DNA of 64,000 nucleotides from Dimorphilus gyrociliatus (GCA_904063045.1 CAJFCJ010000006.1:2408946-2472945); one strand, 5' to 3'; shown: positions 49,219-62,275, counted from the stretch's first letter. Program-made: numbers and translations. The notes: generated from the sequence alone by a model not told the origin.

Positions 49219-52200
49219 TCAATGATAATAGGCAATAACGAACATCCCTATCCATCCTATAAGGAGTCCTGCATTTTGGAGAAAGGCGTGTATGAAAAGT
49301 TTTTCACCTTTTCTTGAATAAATACTTGTCATTTCAGGTAGCTAAAAATAAAAATTAATCAATATAAGATTAATTTCTAATTTAAATAATAACCATGTGA
49401 GCTAAAGAAATGTAGAGAAAAGTTCCAGCAATGAAAGTGAGCATATAAGACGTCCAAAAAGTTTCTCCTATCTGGAATATAAAAAAGAAATTGCTGTTGT
49501 TAAATATTTTTTACAAAAATCTACTGTAAAATTTATAGCAAAATTATTTTTTTTATTATTATTATCTTTAACAAAAGCAGAATCTTTTAAAGGTATAATG
49601 ATCTTTAGAAATCATAAGGAATTAGTATCTATAAAGACTGTCGTGTCGTTATTTTTTAATTACCCAAAGCAAAAGAGGTTGAGCTTTTCCATTTTTCTAT
49701 ATTTTTCTATTCAACTAACTACAATGTACTCTAGTACAAGTATAGGTTTAGTAGAAATACTTTTTTAATAGTAACTTTATAGCTAAAAGACCTTACCATT
49801 ATTCCAATTACCATTCCAATAAAGCTTGTCACTGATGACAGAAAGTTATACCCAAGAGCCTGTTTTACCGACATACCAGCTCTCAGTAAAACAGCAAAAT
49901 CGCCAAATTCATGAGGAAGTTCGTGGCAAAATACTGCAATAGCTGTACTCATTCCCCCGGAAATTGATATGGAAAATGCTGTTCCAATTGCAATACCGTC
50001 GCAAAAATTATGTAGACCATCACCGAAGAGAACCATCCAAGCGACAGGTTTGATTTGCTTTTGTAATTTATCAGCTTTTCCTTTTTCAACTGAACAATTA
50101 GCTGGCGTCCCATTCTTGTGTTGATGATAGTGAACAACCCGAGAGTGCTACAAAATTGATATAGTTGTTTCAGTTGCATATTAATACTTATATATACAAA
50201 GATACTAATATATATCATACAGTACATGATACTGTATATATTAATTAGAAAGATTAAGATTAAAGAAATTACCGATGCGGAACAGTCAGTATCGGCTGGA
50301 CTTAATTCGCAGTCGTGGAAGACTTGTTGATGCATCTCATCAGCATACCTCTTCACCTCTTGATATTGAAAAAGTTGGATAAGATATTACGATTAATATT
50401 ATCAATTTAAATACTGTTTTAAAAGCAGTAAGTATGTGGTCATTACCCTTAGAATGGACAGTCATAACAATATTGTCACAATGACAATCAGTTTCTTGTG
50501 GTTGATTATTGCTGTTCAAACGTGGTCTATCTGCCTCCGAATCATGAGCGTCATTAAATGAAACTTTATTTTTAAATCCCATTGGCTAATGAACAAAAAA
50601 ATACTTTAAAAATAGTGCATAAGCCTGTGTTTTCACAAAATTACCTCCCCCTCTGTCAGAGGACAAGTTTTAGCGTTAGAGGTTAGTCCAACTCGTTCGG
50701 AAATTGTAGTTTGATTATTTTTTGTATCATTTTTGGGCTTTGTTGTCTTACTATCTGCTTTGGCTTCTTTCTTACGTCTCCGAACTTCTCCCAGCCAACT
50801 AATAATTCTTTCAAAAACAAAAAACGAATAAATTCCCACTACAGCCATTAATCCGTAAAATAAAGCCTTTCCATGTTTATCATCATCTTGGTGATTATGG
50901 CCATTATCATCTCCATGTTGATCTAAAATAGCCTGAAATTTTAAATGTCATTTTTAAAGATAAATATAACGATAGAATCTATAAATATCTTTCCTTAAAT
51001 AGTCATTTTTATTTATTTGCCACAAAAAATTAATATTCGTTTTTTAATTAAAAATAAAAATATCTCTTCTCTCAATAGAACAGGTGTTTTTTGTATTAAA
51101 AAAGAGGATACAGTGATTCACAGAAGTCTTTATAGTATTGTCTTACACAAGTGTGTTTGATATGTGAAATACCATTTTTTTGTGTGCAAAGGATACATTA
51201 GGATGTTTGTCTCTTTTATCGATATTATATACATATATGTATATACATATATATATATAGAATATGGAATATAGAATATAGGTAGTTACATTGTCTTTTT
51301 TTTTTCAATTTCAAGGTCTGACCTATTTGAAAACTTACGTGAGGTATTAAATGCATTAAGGCGTCCCCTGTTAAACAGGATACGGCTAATGCTACCAAAA
51401 AATTTAACAGATGATTGTAAAAAACCCTCTTCAATAAGGGTACCAATACAGCACAAACCAGACTAGCCAAGCTTGAAACGGTTACTGCGCATATCGAATA
51501 CACCCATATCCCTAAAATAATATGAAAAAATTGAAAATTTAAATTTAGAATGGAAAAATGCAGGGTTACATGACTTACATATTTTCTTATTCTTTTGTAC
51601 TTTCTCTTTTTCAGTGCAGAGATTGCAAGATTGGTCATCTAATTGACTAATTATTACTGGACATAATTTCATAAAGTCGTCCCTGGAAATAGCATCTCTA
51701 TTTTGTAAGCCTGGATACTGTGAATGATGGAGGCACAGATTCTGTATAAATAAATGTGAGTAAAAATGAAATTAGGACGGAATGGTTTTGCGAAACCTTT
51801 TGATTTTTTGTAAGTTGTTTATCTTTTTGAATAGAATTTGTCTGAAAATAAAACAGAATTTTTGAAGTACTGGTTGATATAAAAACAATAAGTAACACTA
51901 TTATATGTCAAAGCATTCTTTAATTTAAAAAAAAAATAGACTTACATGCATTTCATCATTGTGGCCATCATGGTCGTCATCATGACTGCTATGATTACTG
52001 TTATGATCATGATCTTTATTTAAATGTAAACTGTGTTCGTCTTTATGTTCACAGTGAACTCTCTGATATTCAGTACCAAGTTTCAACCGTTTTAAAAGTT
52101 GACCAAAATCATCAATAGTGATAGTTGTATTGAAGCCTAAATTATCAAGAACATAATCGGGGGAGAAATTTCCATTCACTCCAGAAAATAGAATAAAGAC

Positions 52201-52224
52201 TAGGGAGAAAACTGACAAAATCAT
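49219..52224 (-). CDS. LIV-1 subfamily zinc transporter, copy 2
   Basis: Ten minus-strand exons (52224-51946, 51841-51797, 51741-51579, 51511-51339, 50932-50645, 50585-50447, 50358-50273, 50147-49797, 49471-49394, 49341-49219) give 574 residues. Layout is as in copy 1: signal peptide, short His/Asp-rich ectodomain, CLHHSQYPGL...LCPVIISQLDDQSC, then membrane helices with HNFCDGIAIGTAF and CHELPHEFGDFAVLLRAGM. Copy 2 has eight more coding introns than copy 1, while the exon between ectodomain and the Cys-flanked segment is shared in position. Helix 4 has HNFCD in place of HNFSD and the segment after helix 6 is more diverged, so the two copies probably separated long ago. It is head to head with FAM98. 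Confidence 0.9.
51228..51260. repeat. (AT)n-rich microsatellite in an intron of zinc transporter 2
   Basis: Imperfect TATATACATATA repeats at the end of the 406-bp intron between 51339 and 50932. Confidence 0.6.
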
Positions 52225-52795
52225 GGCTGTTGGATTTCTGAAATAGTGGATAATTTCAAATAAGTGATACAGATCTTAACATTTCAGTATAAATTTAAAT
52301 ACGATAGAACAGGCCGAATTTCAAATTTACATGAAAGCCTGTTATATAATCTTCTTATTTTAATTTTATAAATTCTAAAATGAATGATAGTTACGGTTGA
52401 CTGTAAGGTTAATCGATAAAATGTGCTTTAAAGCGGCGAAATATTCTTATTTGGCAAATAAAACTACTCTAGGATAATAAAAAATTATATCTGTTGCCAC
52501 AACATTTAACTATAGAGGTTATTATTCGCTTACCGGCAATTCATTAAATTTGTACGGCCTATGCTTCACATTTTTTCACATACATATTTATACATATATA
52601 TAAAATATATTTGCACCACAAGCGCTTTCGGAAAAATGATGAAATATCTAGAAATTTTGTTTCTAGCGATATAATTATTTAAATAAAATAATATGCTATA
52701 TTTTAAACTTTAATTGATTGCTTTATCACAAAATACGAAAATACGAAATTACGACACTTCCTTGTGTTAGTTTCCGGTTTACTCGTTGCAGCACC
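52225..52795. promoter_or_regulatory. Bidirectional promoter region of zinc transporter 2 and FAM98
   Basis: A 571-bp divergent spacer. A TTTCCGG motif, an ETS-type core, at 52770-52776 lies 20 bp upstream of the FAM98 start codon. No coding sequence. Confidence 0.35.
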
Positions 52796-54787
52796 ATGTC
52801 GGTAGATATATTGGACTCATTAGAAGATTTAGGGTAAGCTGAGCGAAAATTGCTTTAAATGTTGGCTCTATGATGCAATTTGGCCTAAACCCATGTTTTA
52901 AAATAGATACAACGGTCCACTCTTGGAAGAACAAATTTTACTGGAATCCGTTAAAAATGGTGCAAAAAGTCAGCAATTCACTGGTTTGATTGAATTTTTG
53001 ACAAAAGAAATATCGCAACTTGCCGGTATTGACGAGTATGTACGAGGCATAGATAGCGAGACGGATTGCGATAATTTTCTATTGGAATTGAGTGGCTTTT
53101 TGAGAGAATTTGGTAAATTTCTGTTGTACTTTAAAATATTGGAAAAATGATTCGAATTTTGATTTTATAGGTTGTCCTTACTCTAGTTTAATTGAAGGAG
53201 ATCTCAGCGAAAGATTGAATAATGAAAAAGATTGTTTGGCCCTATTAGGTTGGTTTTTTCATATAGTAGCATCAATCTTGAACTATGTGTTCAAGTCTTG
53301 TCGACTAAAATTTTTGTAATCAAAATGATGATAATGAACGGCCATTCTTAAGTTTTATGCTGAACGTTCACCCAACTGAACCTTTGCAATACAATATTCT
53401 AATCATAAATCATTTGATAATCTTGACTTATGCATACTTTTTTTTTGCCTTAGATTATCTCTGTACCGAACTTCAAGCACTCAAAATGACGGCCGTTGAT
53501 AATCCGAATCTCCTAACAGCAGCTTTGAACAAGCAATCATCTGTTAGTAAGATATATATGTTATACATTCCACTTTTATTATACTTATAACTTGTAATTA
53601 ACTGCATATGAAAAATTAAAAAACTCACCAATTTCCCTTTTCAACCTGTTCACGGGAAATATCCGAAACAGATTGAAAGAAATAATTTACAACTGTAAAT
53701 ATTATTATTTCTATTATATTTTTCACGCTATATTTATCTTTTCACAGATGTGTTTAATGAAAGTAATTTTTTTTAAATATAGAATGAAAATGAACTAGCT
53801 GGAATTTTAAAAAAAATGCTGATAAATCTACAATTTAACAAACCGCCCCCGAATGTAACAATTTCTCAAATATTTATGAAGATTGAGTCGAAAATTAAAG
53901 AACTGACTGAAAAATATGGATCTAAAAATTTTACAAAGGGCGTTTTAAAAAGTCGTTTGTCGTCTAAACAACTCGAAACTGCTGCATTAATCAATTCCGC
54001 ATTGAAGCAGGATTATAGTACAAGACGAGAAATGCTAATTAAGAGATTCGACGTAACTGTACAATCTTTCCGATGGTCTGAAAGAGCTAAAGTTAGTCAA
54101 ACACATAACTATTTAGAAACACTAAATCATTTTTTTACAAATTTTTTATGATAATTATTCATTAGGCAAAAGAAAATGAAATTCAACAAGTGTATCAACC
54201 AGTCCGAGCTAAATTAAGGGCTCAATCATCAATAGATATTGAACATATTTTAGCTGCGAGGGAAGATCTTCTAACAGTTGGTAAAACGAGTAGTGGTATT
54301 GATCGAGAAAAGACGAAAACTTCTCTCAATAGAGTACTTATAGGAAATGTACCTGATCGGGGTGGAAGAGCGCATGAACATGATATTCCTCCACCAGAGA
54401 TGCCAGCTTTTCAAAAACGACAAGCTGCTCCCCAACCTCAACGGCAATACAGCGGGAGAGGTGGTGGTGAACGCGGCCGAGGGAGAGGTAAGAAATTCTA
54501 TAAATAGCTCTAATATCAGAATGATCAATTTTAAAAACTTTTTGATAGGCCAAGGAAACAACTATAATCAATACGGTGCCTCTTATTCTCAACAAGGCTA
54601 TCAAGGAACAGGTACTGATGGATTCTTTGGAGGACAGCAACAAAGTTTTCAAGGCCAATTTCAACCACAGTATGGAAGTCAACAGAGTATGGAATTTGAT
54701 GGGAGAAAGAACTACGGAGGAGAAGCTGGAGGACGAGGGGGAAGAGGTCGAGGAAGAGGTGGTCGAGGACGAGGTGGTCGATGGTAG
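52796..54787 (+). CDS. FAM98: FAM98 family RNA-associated protein
   Basis: Seven exons (52796-52833, 52907-53112, 53171-53248, 53454-53542, 53783-54091, 54166-54487, 54549-54787) give 426 residues. FAM98A/B work with the tRNA-ligase complex (RTCB, DDX1) and with PRMT1. Family marks are DSLEDLGYNGPLLEE at the N-terminus, FLRELGxPYSxL-like FLREFGCPYSSLIEGDL, KPPPNVTISQIF, and LIKRFDVTVQSFRWSERAK followed by VYQPVRAKL. The C-terminus is a Gly-rich tail with Gln/Tyr/Ser segments and many RGG/RGRG units ending GRGGRW, a typical methylated RNA-binding tail. The donor at 53543 was placed at GTTAGT because the next exon needs phase 0; the alternative GTAAG three bases on breaks the frame. AATAAA follows at 54919. 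Confidence 0.93.
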
Positions 54788-55275
54788 AAGGACTAATTAT
54801 TTATGCTCAATTCGCAATTCATGTTTTGAATATGCATATTTTCTTGGTGATATGTGATACAAACCAAATACAATTTAGGCAATTTTCAATTAGCAGTTCT
54901 TTATTCTGCTATAACTTAATAAAAAAACAGGAAGCGTTCCTATTTGCGTAGGCGAACTATAATTATAATGAAGCAGCATGAAACATCTTGTTTTTACAAA
55001 TTTTCTATATTTGAAAAAAGCGTCATTCGATATGGTGCATCAATACTCCGCCTAATCAGCCAAAGGATGTTGAAGAGAAGCGCAATTGTTTCCTACAGAA
55101 AGAACTTCAAAAACTACATCCATCAAATTAATATTTCGAACCATCCAAGCAGTGTTTACCTCAAAATTTAGAACAAAATCTTAAACAACTTTATAGTTAC
55201 AAAGAGACTTCTCCGATAGGGGCTTCTCTGCATCTTCGCATTAGTCTTTAATATTTCGCTTCCCGACTGAGTGAA
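54788..55275. other. 3' region of FAM98 and promoter of the class C receptor
   Basis: AATAAA at 54919-54924 ends FAM98. The remaining 350 bases contain no convincing gene; a 75-codon frame at 54944-55171 has no recognisable features. Confidence 0.5.
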
Positions 55276-57799
55276 ATGGAAAAGATAATTTTCCTCTTTT
55301 GCTTATTTCAAGTAATTTTCGGTTCTGGTATTGGCTTTTATTCTTTAAAGAATTCAAAGTTTGAGCACAAAAAGGGAGATTTAAATATTGGCTTTCTCTT
55401 ACCATTACATAGACGAGAGACAACATCTACAAAATATTGCAGTAACAATTTTCGCATTGTTAGTTACTATGATGCTGTTGCCGCAAAAATGGCCATTAGA
55501 CAAGTGAATGAGGATACGAACCTTCTTTCTGGTATTAAACTTGGTTATAGCATTTTAGATGATTGCGATAACTTTCTGAGTGTTATTGGTGAATCTCTAT
55601 TGTTTCTTCCTGAGCAGAGATTTGAAGTAAATGCTGTTGTTGGCCCCTACTCAAGTACCCAGGCTAGAGTGGTAATGTGTAATTTATATTTTTTATCATT
55701 CGATAATGTTTCATTGTGAAATATCATTCAAGGTTGCACCGTTATTTGGATTATATGAAATACCTCAAATATCAACTTCAGCGTCTAGTGACGATTTATC
55801 GGACAAATCAAGATATCCTTACTTTTCCAGAGTGGTAAGTCCTGATAAGTTCCAGGCTGTTGCTCTTGTTTCCTTCATGTATGAAAATGGCTGGAACGTT
55901 TTTACCATTGTCTACTCTGAAGGCCCCTATGGTGAAAACGCAGCGAGGTGGATAAAAAATGTTGCGGCACAGAGAAACATATGCGTTTCATCGTATATAA
56001 AGGTTCCTGGCCAGAGTACGAAGAATGACTGGAATCGTATATGTAAGAAGCTTAAGAGGGATACAAGGACAGATATCGTCGTTTTGGCACTTGGTAATAG
56101 TAATTCAAACTTTTTTTTTCGTAAAATAAGTGGAGATGATGTACTACTGTCGAAATTATACTTGGGAACAGATTCCCTATCATTTTTGGAAGAAAAGAGT
56201 AGATCTGTTGTTAAATATAATACTTTCTTTACGAATTTTCCATTCATAGAAGTACCCGGTTTAAGAGAAGAAGTGTATGGCGAGATTCCAAAAAATTCTA
56301 CTGAAAATCCATGGCTTTACGAATATTGGTCAAAAATTTTTGATTGTAGTTGGAGTAAAACAAAACTTCATACGAAAATTTGTCAAACTCATTCAAAAAT
56401 TTCCTCATTAAAAGAAAAACAACTTAAATTCTCTGAAGCTTGGTCGTCAGGTATTTATGATTCTGTATTGATATTCTCTCGAGTTATGGACGCGATTATC
56501 AAAGAAGATTGTCCTAATGCTACTAAACACGAATTGAACAGTTGCGTTACTGGACAGAAAATACTTGAGAAAACACGTAAGGGAACTTTTCCGTCATTAA
56601 CAGGAAATGTCTTGTTTGATAGTGTTGGTGACGTAATTGGAGATTACGATATTGTTCAATTTACAGTGGCGGGCGATAGGAGAACTGTTGGTAAATGGTT
56701 TAGATCAAATAACACAATCACTTGGAAAAAATCTCCTATCGCCTGGTTTAGGAACAAAAAACCAAAAGGAATTTGCAGTTTCCCCTGCCCTCCAAAACAT
56801 TATCGTATAACTTTCCAAACGACTTGCTGTTGGGAGTGTAGAAGATGTCGAGAAAATGAAATTATTATTGATAATTCTTCATGTGCATGCTGTCCAGAAT
56901 TTACTTGGCCAGATGCTGAAACTGCAACAATGTGCCTGAATATAGAACCTTGGTCCTCAAAATTATCTGATACCCATAGTATATGCCTGGAATTATTCGC
57001 AGTCTTTGGCTTGGCCGCCGAATTGTTTATAGTCATCGTTTATATTCTAAATCGAAAAGTACAGCTCATTAAAGCTTCTTCATTGATTTTGTCTCTCTTT
57101 AGCCTATTGGGGGTTGCAATAATACTATTAACAGTGTTCTTCATTTTAGCACAGCCAACAAAGCAAATTTGCTATGTACAGAGAATTCTATTTAATCTAT
57201 CCTACACTATATTATACGCACCTCTTCTTTGCAAAGTAGCTAGACTATTGAGAATATTCAGAGCTGGGACAGAAGGAAGAACTAATCTAAAGTTTGTTAA
57301 AGATAAATACCAAATAGTATTCACAGGAGTTTTAATTTTAATTCAAGTAGGCCTCACAAACATAACATTTATTATTAGTCCAGTACTGATAGTGCTGAAA
57401 CAACCGTTTATCCACGAAAATTACGTTGAAACAACTTGTCAATATAGTATGTCGGCTCTAATTATTACCTTAACGTACAACATATTTTTATGTATAATAT
57501 GCTGCATTCTGGGCTTCTTCTCGAGAAGATTTCCAGAGAATTTTAACGAAGCCTCTCATATTTTCTGTCTTGTTAGTGCGACTCTTTTTGTATGGATTGT
57601 TTTATTGTCAGCCTACTTTTCTTCACTTAAAGTTCAACACCAAATCCTACTGTTAGCCTCTTGTTGTCTATTAAACGGTTATATGACCCTTATTCTTTTA
57701 TTCCTACCAAGAATCTACGCACTAAAATACGTACCACAGAGTAATCTCAAGTTTATCTTCTCGAAAACCGAAACAAGCGTCAACCCTATAACACAATAA
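55276..57799 (+). CDS. Class C G-protein-coupled receptor, divergent metabotropic-glutamate type
   Basis: Two exons, 55276-55671 and 55733-57799, give 820 residues. A signal peptide (IIFLFCLFQVIFGSGIG) precedes a Venus-flytrap ligand-binding domain. Its hinge and ligand segments follow mGluR closely: VVGPYSSTQAR, YEIPQISTSASSDDLSDKSRYPYFSRVV, then EGPYGENAARW. A nine-cysteine-type linker comes next (CSFPCPPKHYR, CCWECRRC, CACCPEFTWPD), then seven membrane helices and a short tail of about 30 residues. Intracellular loop 2 reads ARLLRIFRAGTEGR where mGluRs have a longer ARIFSG-type loop. The expected GSDGW strand is GTDSLS. The short tail lacks a Homer-binding motif. It should sense an amino acid or related ligand and couple to G proteins; glutamate itself is uncertain. 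Almost the whole receptor is in one exon. Confidence 0.9.
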
Positions 57800-58180
57800 A
57801 CTATGTACTACAATAGTTTTGATTGTATCGTTGTAATTATTTAATACATTTATTTTGATTGTTCGAATATCGAGAGTAAAGTTTTCTTTTAAAAAAAAAA
57901 ATGATAAAAAAGCAGTTCATGAATTCATAATTAGCAGAGAGAGAGAGAGAGAGAAAATTTGCCAGAAAAGTTTGTTTTGAATCATTTTATAAATAAAAAA
58001 AAAATAGGATAGAGCAGTAGAGAGGGAGGCAGAGATGAATAAAGGCAAAGAGACAAAAAAACGAAAAAGTGCAAAGCCAGGGAAGATGCTGTTCTTTGAA
58101 GTTTTCTTCCATTTACTTGTAAACGAAACGGAGATAGTATTGAACATTTTGAAAAATCGTTTTTTATTATTATTTTTTCT
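57800..58180. other. Convergent 3' region with (GA)n repeat
   Basis: Holds the 3' ends of the receptor gene (+) and the MISP-like gene (-). A GA dinucleotide run lies at 57937-57953. No gene is seen; the 76-codon minus-strand frame here is low complexity. Confidence 0.55.
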
Positions 58181-61025
58181 TCAATAGTTTTGTTGGATTT
58201 TTTGGTTCCACTCAGCTTCTAATCTATGTTTTCTTCTTGCTCTCTCGGCGGAACCGCTCTCATTCTGATTTTGAGAGGATGCCACTGAAGAACTACTCGA
58301 GCGACGAAAATTCGCTTCGTCTCTGTATACCTCGGCTGTTTCTATATGTTCTTCTATGTCGTCGTCATCATCGTCGTCGTTGTATATATCCTGTACATTA
58401 TTCTTATGATAGAGACCGAGAGCAGTTCTTTGCTTTCTCAATTCTTCTTCTCTCTCATGCATTTCTCTCAACTCTCTTTCAATTAGGTCATTACTCCTTG
58501 GTGAGGGCTTTAGAATGTTTTCGCTGCTTAATCTTCGCGTTGTGCTTGTAGGAGTGTTTTCAAAATTCATTGAAGAGCTTGACGTTATCTGTCTTGCTGT
58601 ACTATCTATTGAACCTCTTGGTGAATTGTTCATATTTTGTGGAGATTTATAAGAATTTGGTCTGTTTGAATCTGATAATTTACGTGTTTGATTTTCGTGC
58701 TTTAAAATTGACTTTCCTGCAGATCCAAATGATTTTCTATCGCTATTTGGCTGTGTTGGTGTAACTTCTGTATATTTTCGAACGTCAGATTCTGAATCTT
58801 TTGATGTAGTTATTATTCTGCCTTGATGTTTCAAGTTTTCCTCTCTTTCCTGCTCCAATTGAATTTCATTCTGAATCCTTGAGTGCACCCATGTTTTATA
58901 GTTCTGATTAGAATTCGTTTTTGCAATATTAGGCGGCGTTCCAGTAGAGAATCTTTGATGAGGAGAGTTTGACCCCTGTTCTTTTGCTACTTTTGGAGAT
59001 ATACCTTTCTCTCTCCTAAAGCTCTCTTCTCGCTCCCTTGCCAGTCTAATTTCTGTCTCAATTGGAGTTTCGTTTGTGTTCACTTCAAATCGACTGAGGT
59101 CAGTTTCGTCTTCTTCTAACAAAGGAGCTACTTTTACTTTTGCAGGTGGGTAAGATGATTCGGAAAAATGATGAGGAGATTGAGTCTTCTCTGTATGTTG
59201 AGAAGATGGCGATTCATTTATGGATGGACTCTGGATTTTCTGCATATTGGGAAGTATAGGCGTTGTTTCAATTCCATCAACTTTTGTTTGTAACCCCATT
59301 TTCTTTCGAATAATTCGAAGTTCCTCTTCTTTTTCCTCCTGCTCCCTCAATTCTCTCGCAAGTCTGTTTTCAGTTGATTGATTGCATGGACTTTCGTGGA
59401 TTACTATTGGAGCAGGAGAGCTTCGTTTAAGAGAAGAAGTAGATGATGGAGTAGACAATCGTTGATTTACGTTTGTTTTTGGCGTAGAATTAGGTGTAGG
59501 TGTAGATGAAGGTGAAGTAAAATGAGTAGGCGTTTTAGCAACGACACTTTTAATAGGGGTAGGCGTATTTGGATTAGTGGTAGATGGTCGTGGTGACTGT
59601 ATTTGACTTGTGGACGAGCGTTGTTGTCTAAGCTCTTCTTCCCTTTCTTTAGCTAATCTTATCTCTTTTTCTATTAAAGTCTCTTCCTTAGCCTATAATA
59701 ATAATAAAAATAAAAGCATAAATTATAAAGCTAGCTAAAGGCTTTAATTTTTTTTTTAGATAAAAACCATCAACTATAAAAAAGGGATATAGGTTGGTCA
59801 CGTTCCGAATAATAAATATTCAAAGTACGTGATATCCCTTACATTATCCGATTATCCTGGCTATTAGCTACAATTTTCGTTATTGGTCGCTAATCTTCAT
59901 AGTTTGATTTCAGTTACATACTAAAGAATTCCTCTTAAATATACAGTCAAATATATTTAATTTACTTTAAAACTCTACTTACTGAATGAAAATTGGTTTC
60001 ATAATTTCCATTAAATTCTTCATCTTCATCTTCGTCATGTTCATCTTCTTCATTCAATTCGTCATTAATTTCATCTTTATGAACGTGGGTATGTCTATCA
60101 ACTTCAGTCATTTCTTGGAAATCTTGAGAATTTACAATAATTCCTCTCTCCTTTTTTAATTGTAATTCTCTTTCCTCATCTAAAAGTATTTCCTTTTCTA
60201 TTACACTATCATATCGTTTGTCTTCCATCTTTAAAGTATTCTTATTGTTTTCTGATTGAATAGTAAACTTTTGCAGTTGTTTTTTCGCCACATTCAAATT
60301 GGCTATTGAAACACGTTCGTCATTGTTTACAAATCTTCGACCAGGTGTCGTTGTCGTTGTTGTTGTTGTTGATATTGTACTAGCATAAGTTGTCTTTGTT
60401 GGTTGTATTGTTTTAATAGATGACGAATTTGAATACGTTTTTGATGATGTTGCAGACAATGGTACGGTTGAAGAAATAGAAGAATTGCGATGTTTTACAT
60501 CATTTTCACCTAGTTTAATAGAATTAATACAATTACAAATTATCAAAATTAAATAGGGTTAGGTATAAAACAAAGTACAGGGAAAGGATTTTTATTTGTT
60601 AACAAAACTAGGCCAAAGTAATCCACTTAAAAAAACATCTATCGTTGATAATATTTCATCACAATAAAATTGGTTAGAAGTCATTGTAAGAACGATATAA
60701 AAAAAGAAGTTAAATAATAATTTATAGGCGAAAAATCACTTGATTTATATATAATTGTTAAAGCATTAATATATGTCCTCCCCCCCCCCTCTCTCTCTCT
60801 TAACATGTCTTTTCACTATAGCCTACAATAAACAAAAGAAAAGGATTTTCTCTTTGAATATATATCATATTAACGTCTGTTAATGTTATGTATTTATAGA
60901 TATATCAAACTTTATATATATCCTGAAGTTTTTATATTCTTTTCATAACTTATAAAACCTATTATATCGAAATACTATTACTATGAATTAACCTAATTTA
61001 AGGAATTTTTTATCCTCTACTATTT

Positions 61026-61068
<43 letters not shown>

Positions 61069-62275
61069 AAATAAATATTAATAACATACTATATAAATAG
61101 GACTAATTATTAAATCGTGTAGTAACGATAACGTTAGCTAATGTTTTGTCAAGTTATGATGGTATCCGACGTATTAATAATAGTGGTGGTCGTGGTGATT
61201 ATGTTAAATAAATATATATGTTTATATTTTTTTTTTTAAAGAAAAAAGAGTAGGACCAATGCTAAGAATTAATCTTTTGATAAATAAAAGTATTTTTTTT
61301 GCGGATATTATAGAAAAAAAATTGATATTGATATATTAATAACAATAGAATAAAGAAAAAGAAGGAATATCTAGATACTTTATTAAAGTATTAAGAAATT
61401 GTGAACAAACATTTAATAATTCTAGTTAATTAACATATTAGTAATATATAGAAAGAGAATAAAATTATACGCTAAATAAACTACGTATTATTCATATTAT
61501 TATATATATATATATATATACTGTATATAGACAGTATATAGTTAAGACACCTCTTTCTCTTTCTCTCTTTATTTCCCTTTTACAATAAAAACCATGAAAT
61601 TTAATACTTTATAAACGTATCGTTTCATCCAATAAATTGTTACTAATATTATAGAAATATACTTAAATATATATATATCTAATAAAAGCGCGGTAAAGTA
61701 TTTACTAGCTATATATCTAATTTATTTACATAATTGATAAGGAGATAAAGAGGTATTTGGGAGAGAAAATCTAGTATATTCATGTTCAATATGTACTTAT
61801 TAATTAAATTTGTTAAGGATATTAAGGTAAAAATGAAAGGGGTCAATGTAATTTAGTAGACCTATAAGGGTATCAATAGCCTCTTGAATTCGTTTTCTAT
61901 TTGCAAAAATCGTTAACAATCATTCACAAATTCAACTCAGGATTTACACGGTGGCTAGTCATTATATTCTGGATTTTTACCATTAATCTTAATCTATACC
62001 TATTATTAATAATAACAGAACACACCTGGATTTTCTATAAAGTCAGCATGCTCATCATCATAGTCACCCTTGGAATATTCATCTAAAATTTTCATAGCTA
62101 AATTCGTGTAAAGCACATCTTCATAATCCTCACCCTGATTTAATCCATTATCTTCCTCGTATTCATCAGCAAATCTGACCCTCTTTTTCGTTTCGATAAC
62201 ATTATTAACTTCGTAATCAACACCAAAATCTCCTTCTCTCGGCTCTTCGTCATCTGTATCAACTGGATAATCCAT
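58181..62275 (-). CDS. MISP/AKAP2-like cytoskeletal protein with six EREEELR repeats
   Basis: Three minus-strand exons, 62275-62026, 60509-59983 and 59692-58181 (2289 nt), give 762 residues. Most of the chain is Ser/Thr/Pro/Asn-rich and disordered. Six copies of a charged helical motif of the form (I/L)xxEIRLxxEREExLRxxRG are spread through it, for example EKEIRLAKEREEELRQQR, ETEIRLAREREESFRREKG and ERELREMHEREEELRKQR. The same motif marks the MISP and AKAP2 C-terminal family of actin-associated scaffold proteins. The C-terminus, RRKHRLEAEWNQKIQQN, also fits that family. Near the N-terminus KKRVRFADE (30-38) contains RVRF, a textbook docking motif for protein phosphatase 1. The start codon is in a spliced leader: a strong acceptor (TTAAACAG) lies at 62407 with candidate donors upstream. 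Intron 1 of the coding part is 1.5 kb and microsatellite-rich. Confidence 0.78.
60781..60801. repeat. C-tract followed by (CT)n
   Basis: About nine C residues and then six CT units, within the large intron of the MISP-like gene. Confidence 0.85.
61026..61066. repeat. (TA)n microsatellite
   Basis: About 20 TA units in the large intron of the MISP-like gene. A shorter TA run lies at 61500-61520 in the same intron. Confidence 0.9.

Noticed and set aside
53748-53782. A 15-nt microexon in FAM98 (phase 0 to 0)
   Set aside because: It would leave an intron of only 20 bases, too short for splicing; a direct join from 53542 to 53783 is in frame.
54944-55171. A 75-codon basic frame between FAM98 and the receptor gene
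   Set aside because: Composition is random-like; sits just after a poly(A) signal and before the receptor promoter.
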